A DNA stretch of 6,266 nt from Chitinophagaceae bacterium (GTDB lineage Bacteria > Bacteroidota > Bacteroidia > Chitinophagales > Chitinophagaceae). Below, one piece after another: positions 6,264-6,266 of the stretch. The notes beneath the pieces are model-generated. The model worked only from the letters and a program-made list of their open reading frames with translations, did no database searches and had not been told where the DNA came from. Each line of letters begins with the position of its first letter. Within the stretch, counting starts at the first letter, position 1. Position numbers and translations under genes: made by a program. The stretch spans positions 1-6,266 of the forward strand of contig JAGNOY010000135.1 in the NCBI GenBank assembly GCA_017989935.1, read 5' to 3'.

Positions 6264-6266
6264 TGA

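Overview
The window looks like an ordinary chromosomal stretch of an AT-rich member of the Bacteroidota, most likely near Chitinophagaceae (a Sediminibacterium-like genome is my best guess). The reasons are: a SecG with a long Ala/Pro/Gln tail directly preceded by an acidic hypothetical protein; a fused SpmA-SpmB membrane protein in a lineage that does not sporulate; almost no Shine-Dalgarno sequences, with A/T-rich stretches before the starts; and one good match to the Bacteroidota -7 promoter motif TAnnTTTG. The family placement is inference.

Layout, left to right. At the left edge there may be the last codons of a plus-strand outer-membrane protein that runs into the end of secG (weak). 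On the minus strand, 1470 to 65, a 330-aa acidic protein with a TPR-like C-terminus is followed after 2 nt by secG, so the two are probably co-transcribed and translationally coupled. A 355-bp intergenic region (1471-1825) follows; it holds a GC-rich, inverted-repeat-bearing block unlike its AT-rich surroundings. The plus-strand gene 1826-3073 encodes a fused SpmA/SpmB (nucleoside-recognition/Gate) membrane protein. It converges, across a 33-bp gap, on a minus-strand gene (4363-3107) for a secreted protein with a periplasmic N-domain and a predicted outer-membrane beta-barrel. A 224-bp divergent spacer with a candidate promoter leads to hppD (4588-5718), the 4-hydroxyphenylpyruvate dioxygenase of tyrosine breakdown. 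A small DUF4870/Tic20-like membrane protein (5770-6138) lies 51 bp downstream. A strong intrinsic terminator (6162-6193) closes this last unit, and a perfect 8-bp inverted repeat lies at the right edge.

Functionally the genes do not form one pathway. They are a mix of protein export (SecG), aromatic amino acid catabolism (HppD) and envelope proteins of unknown role. I see no mobile element with a transposase, no CRISPR array, no tRNA or rRNA, and no convincing new multi-gene system. The least explained parts are the structured GC-rich block at about 1575-1671 and the uncharacterised envelope protein at 3107-4363.
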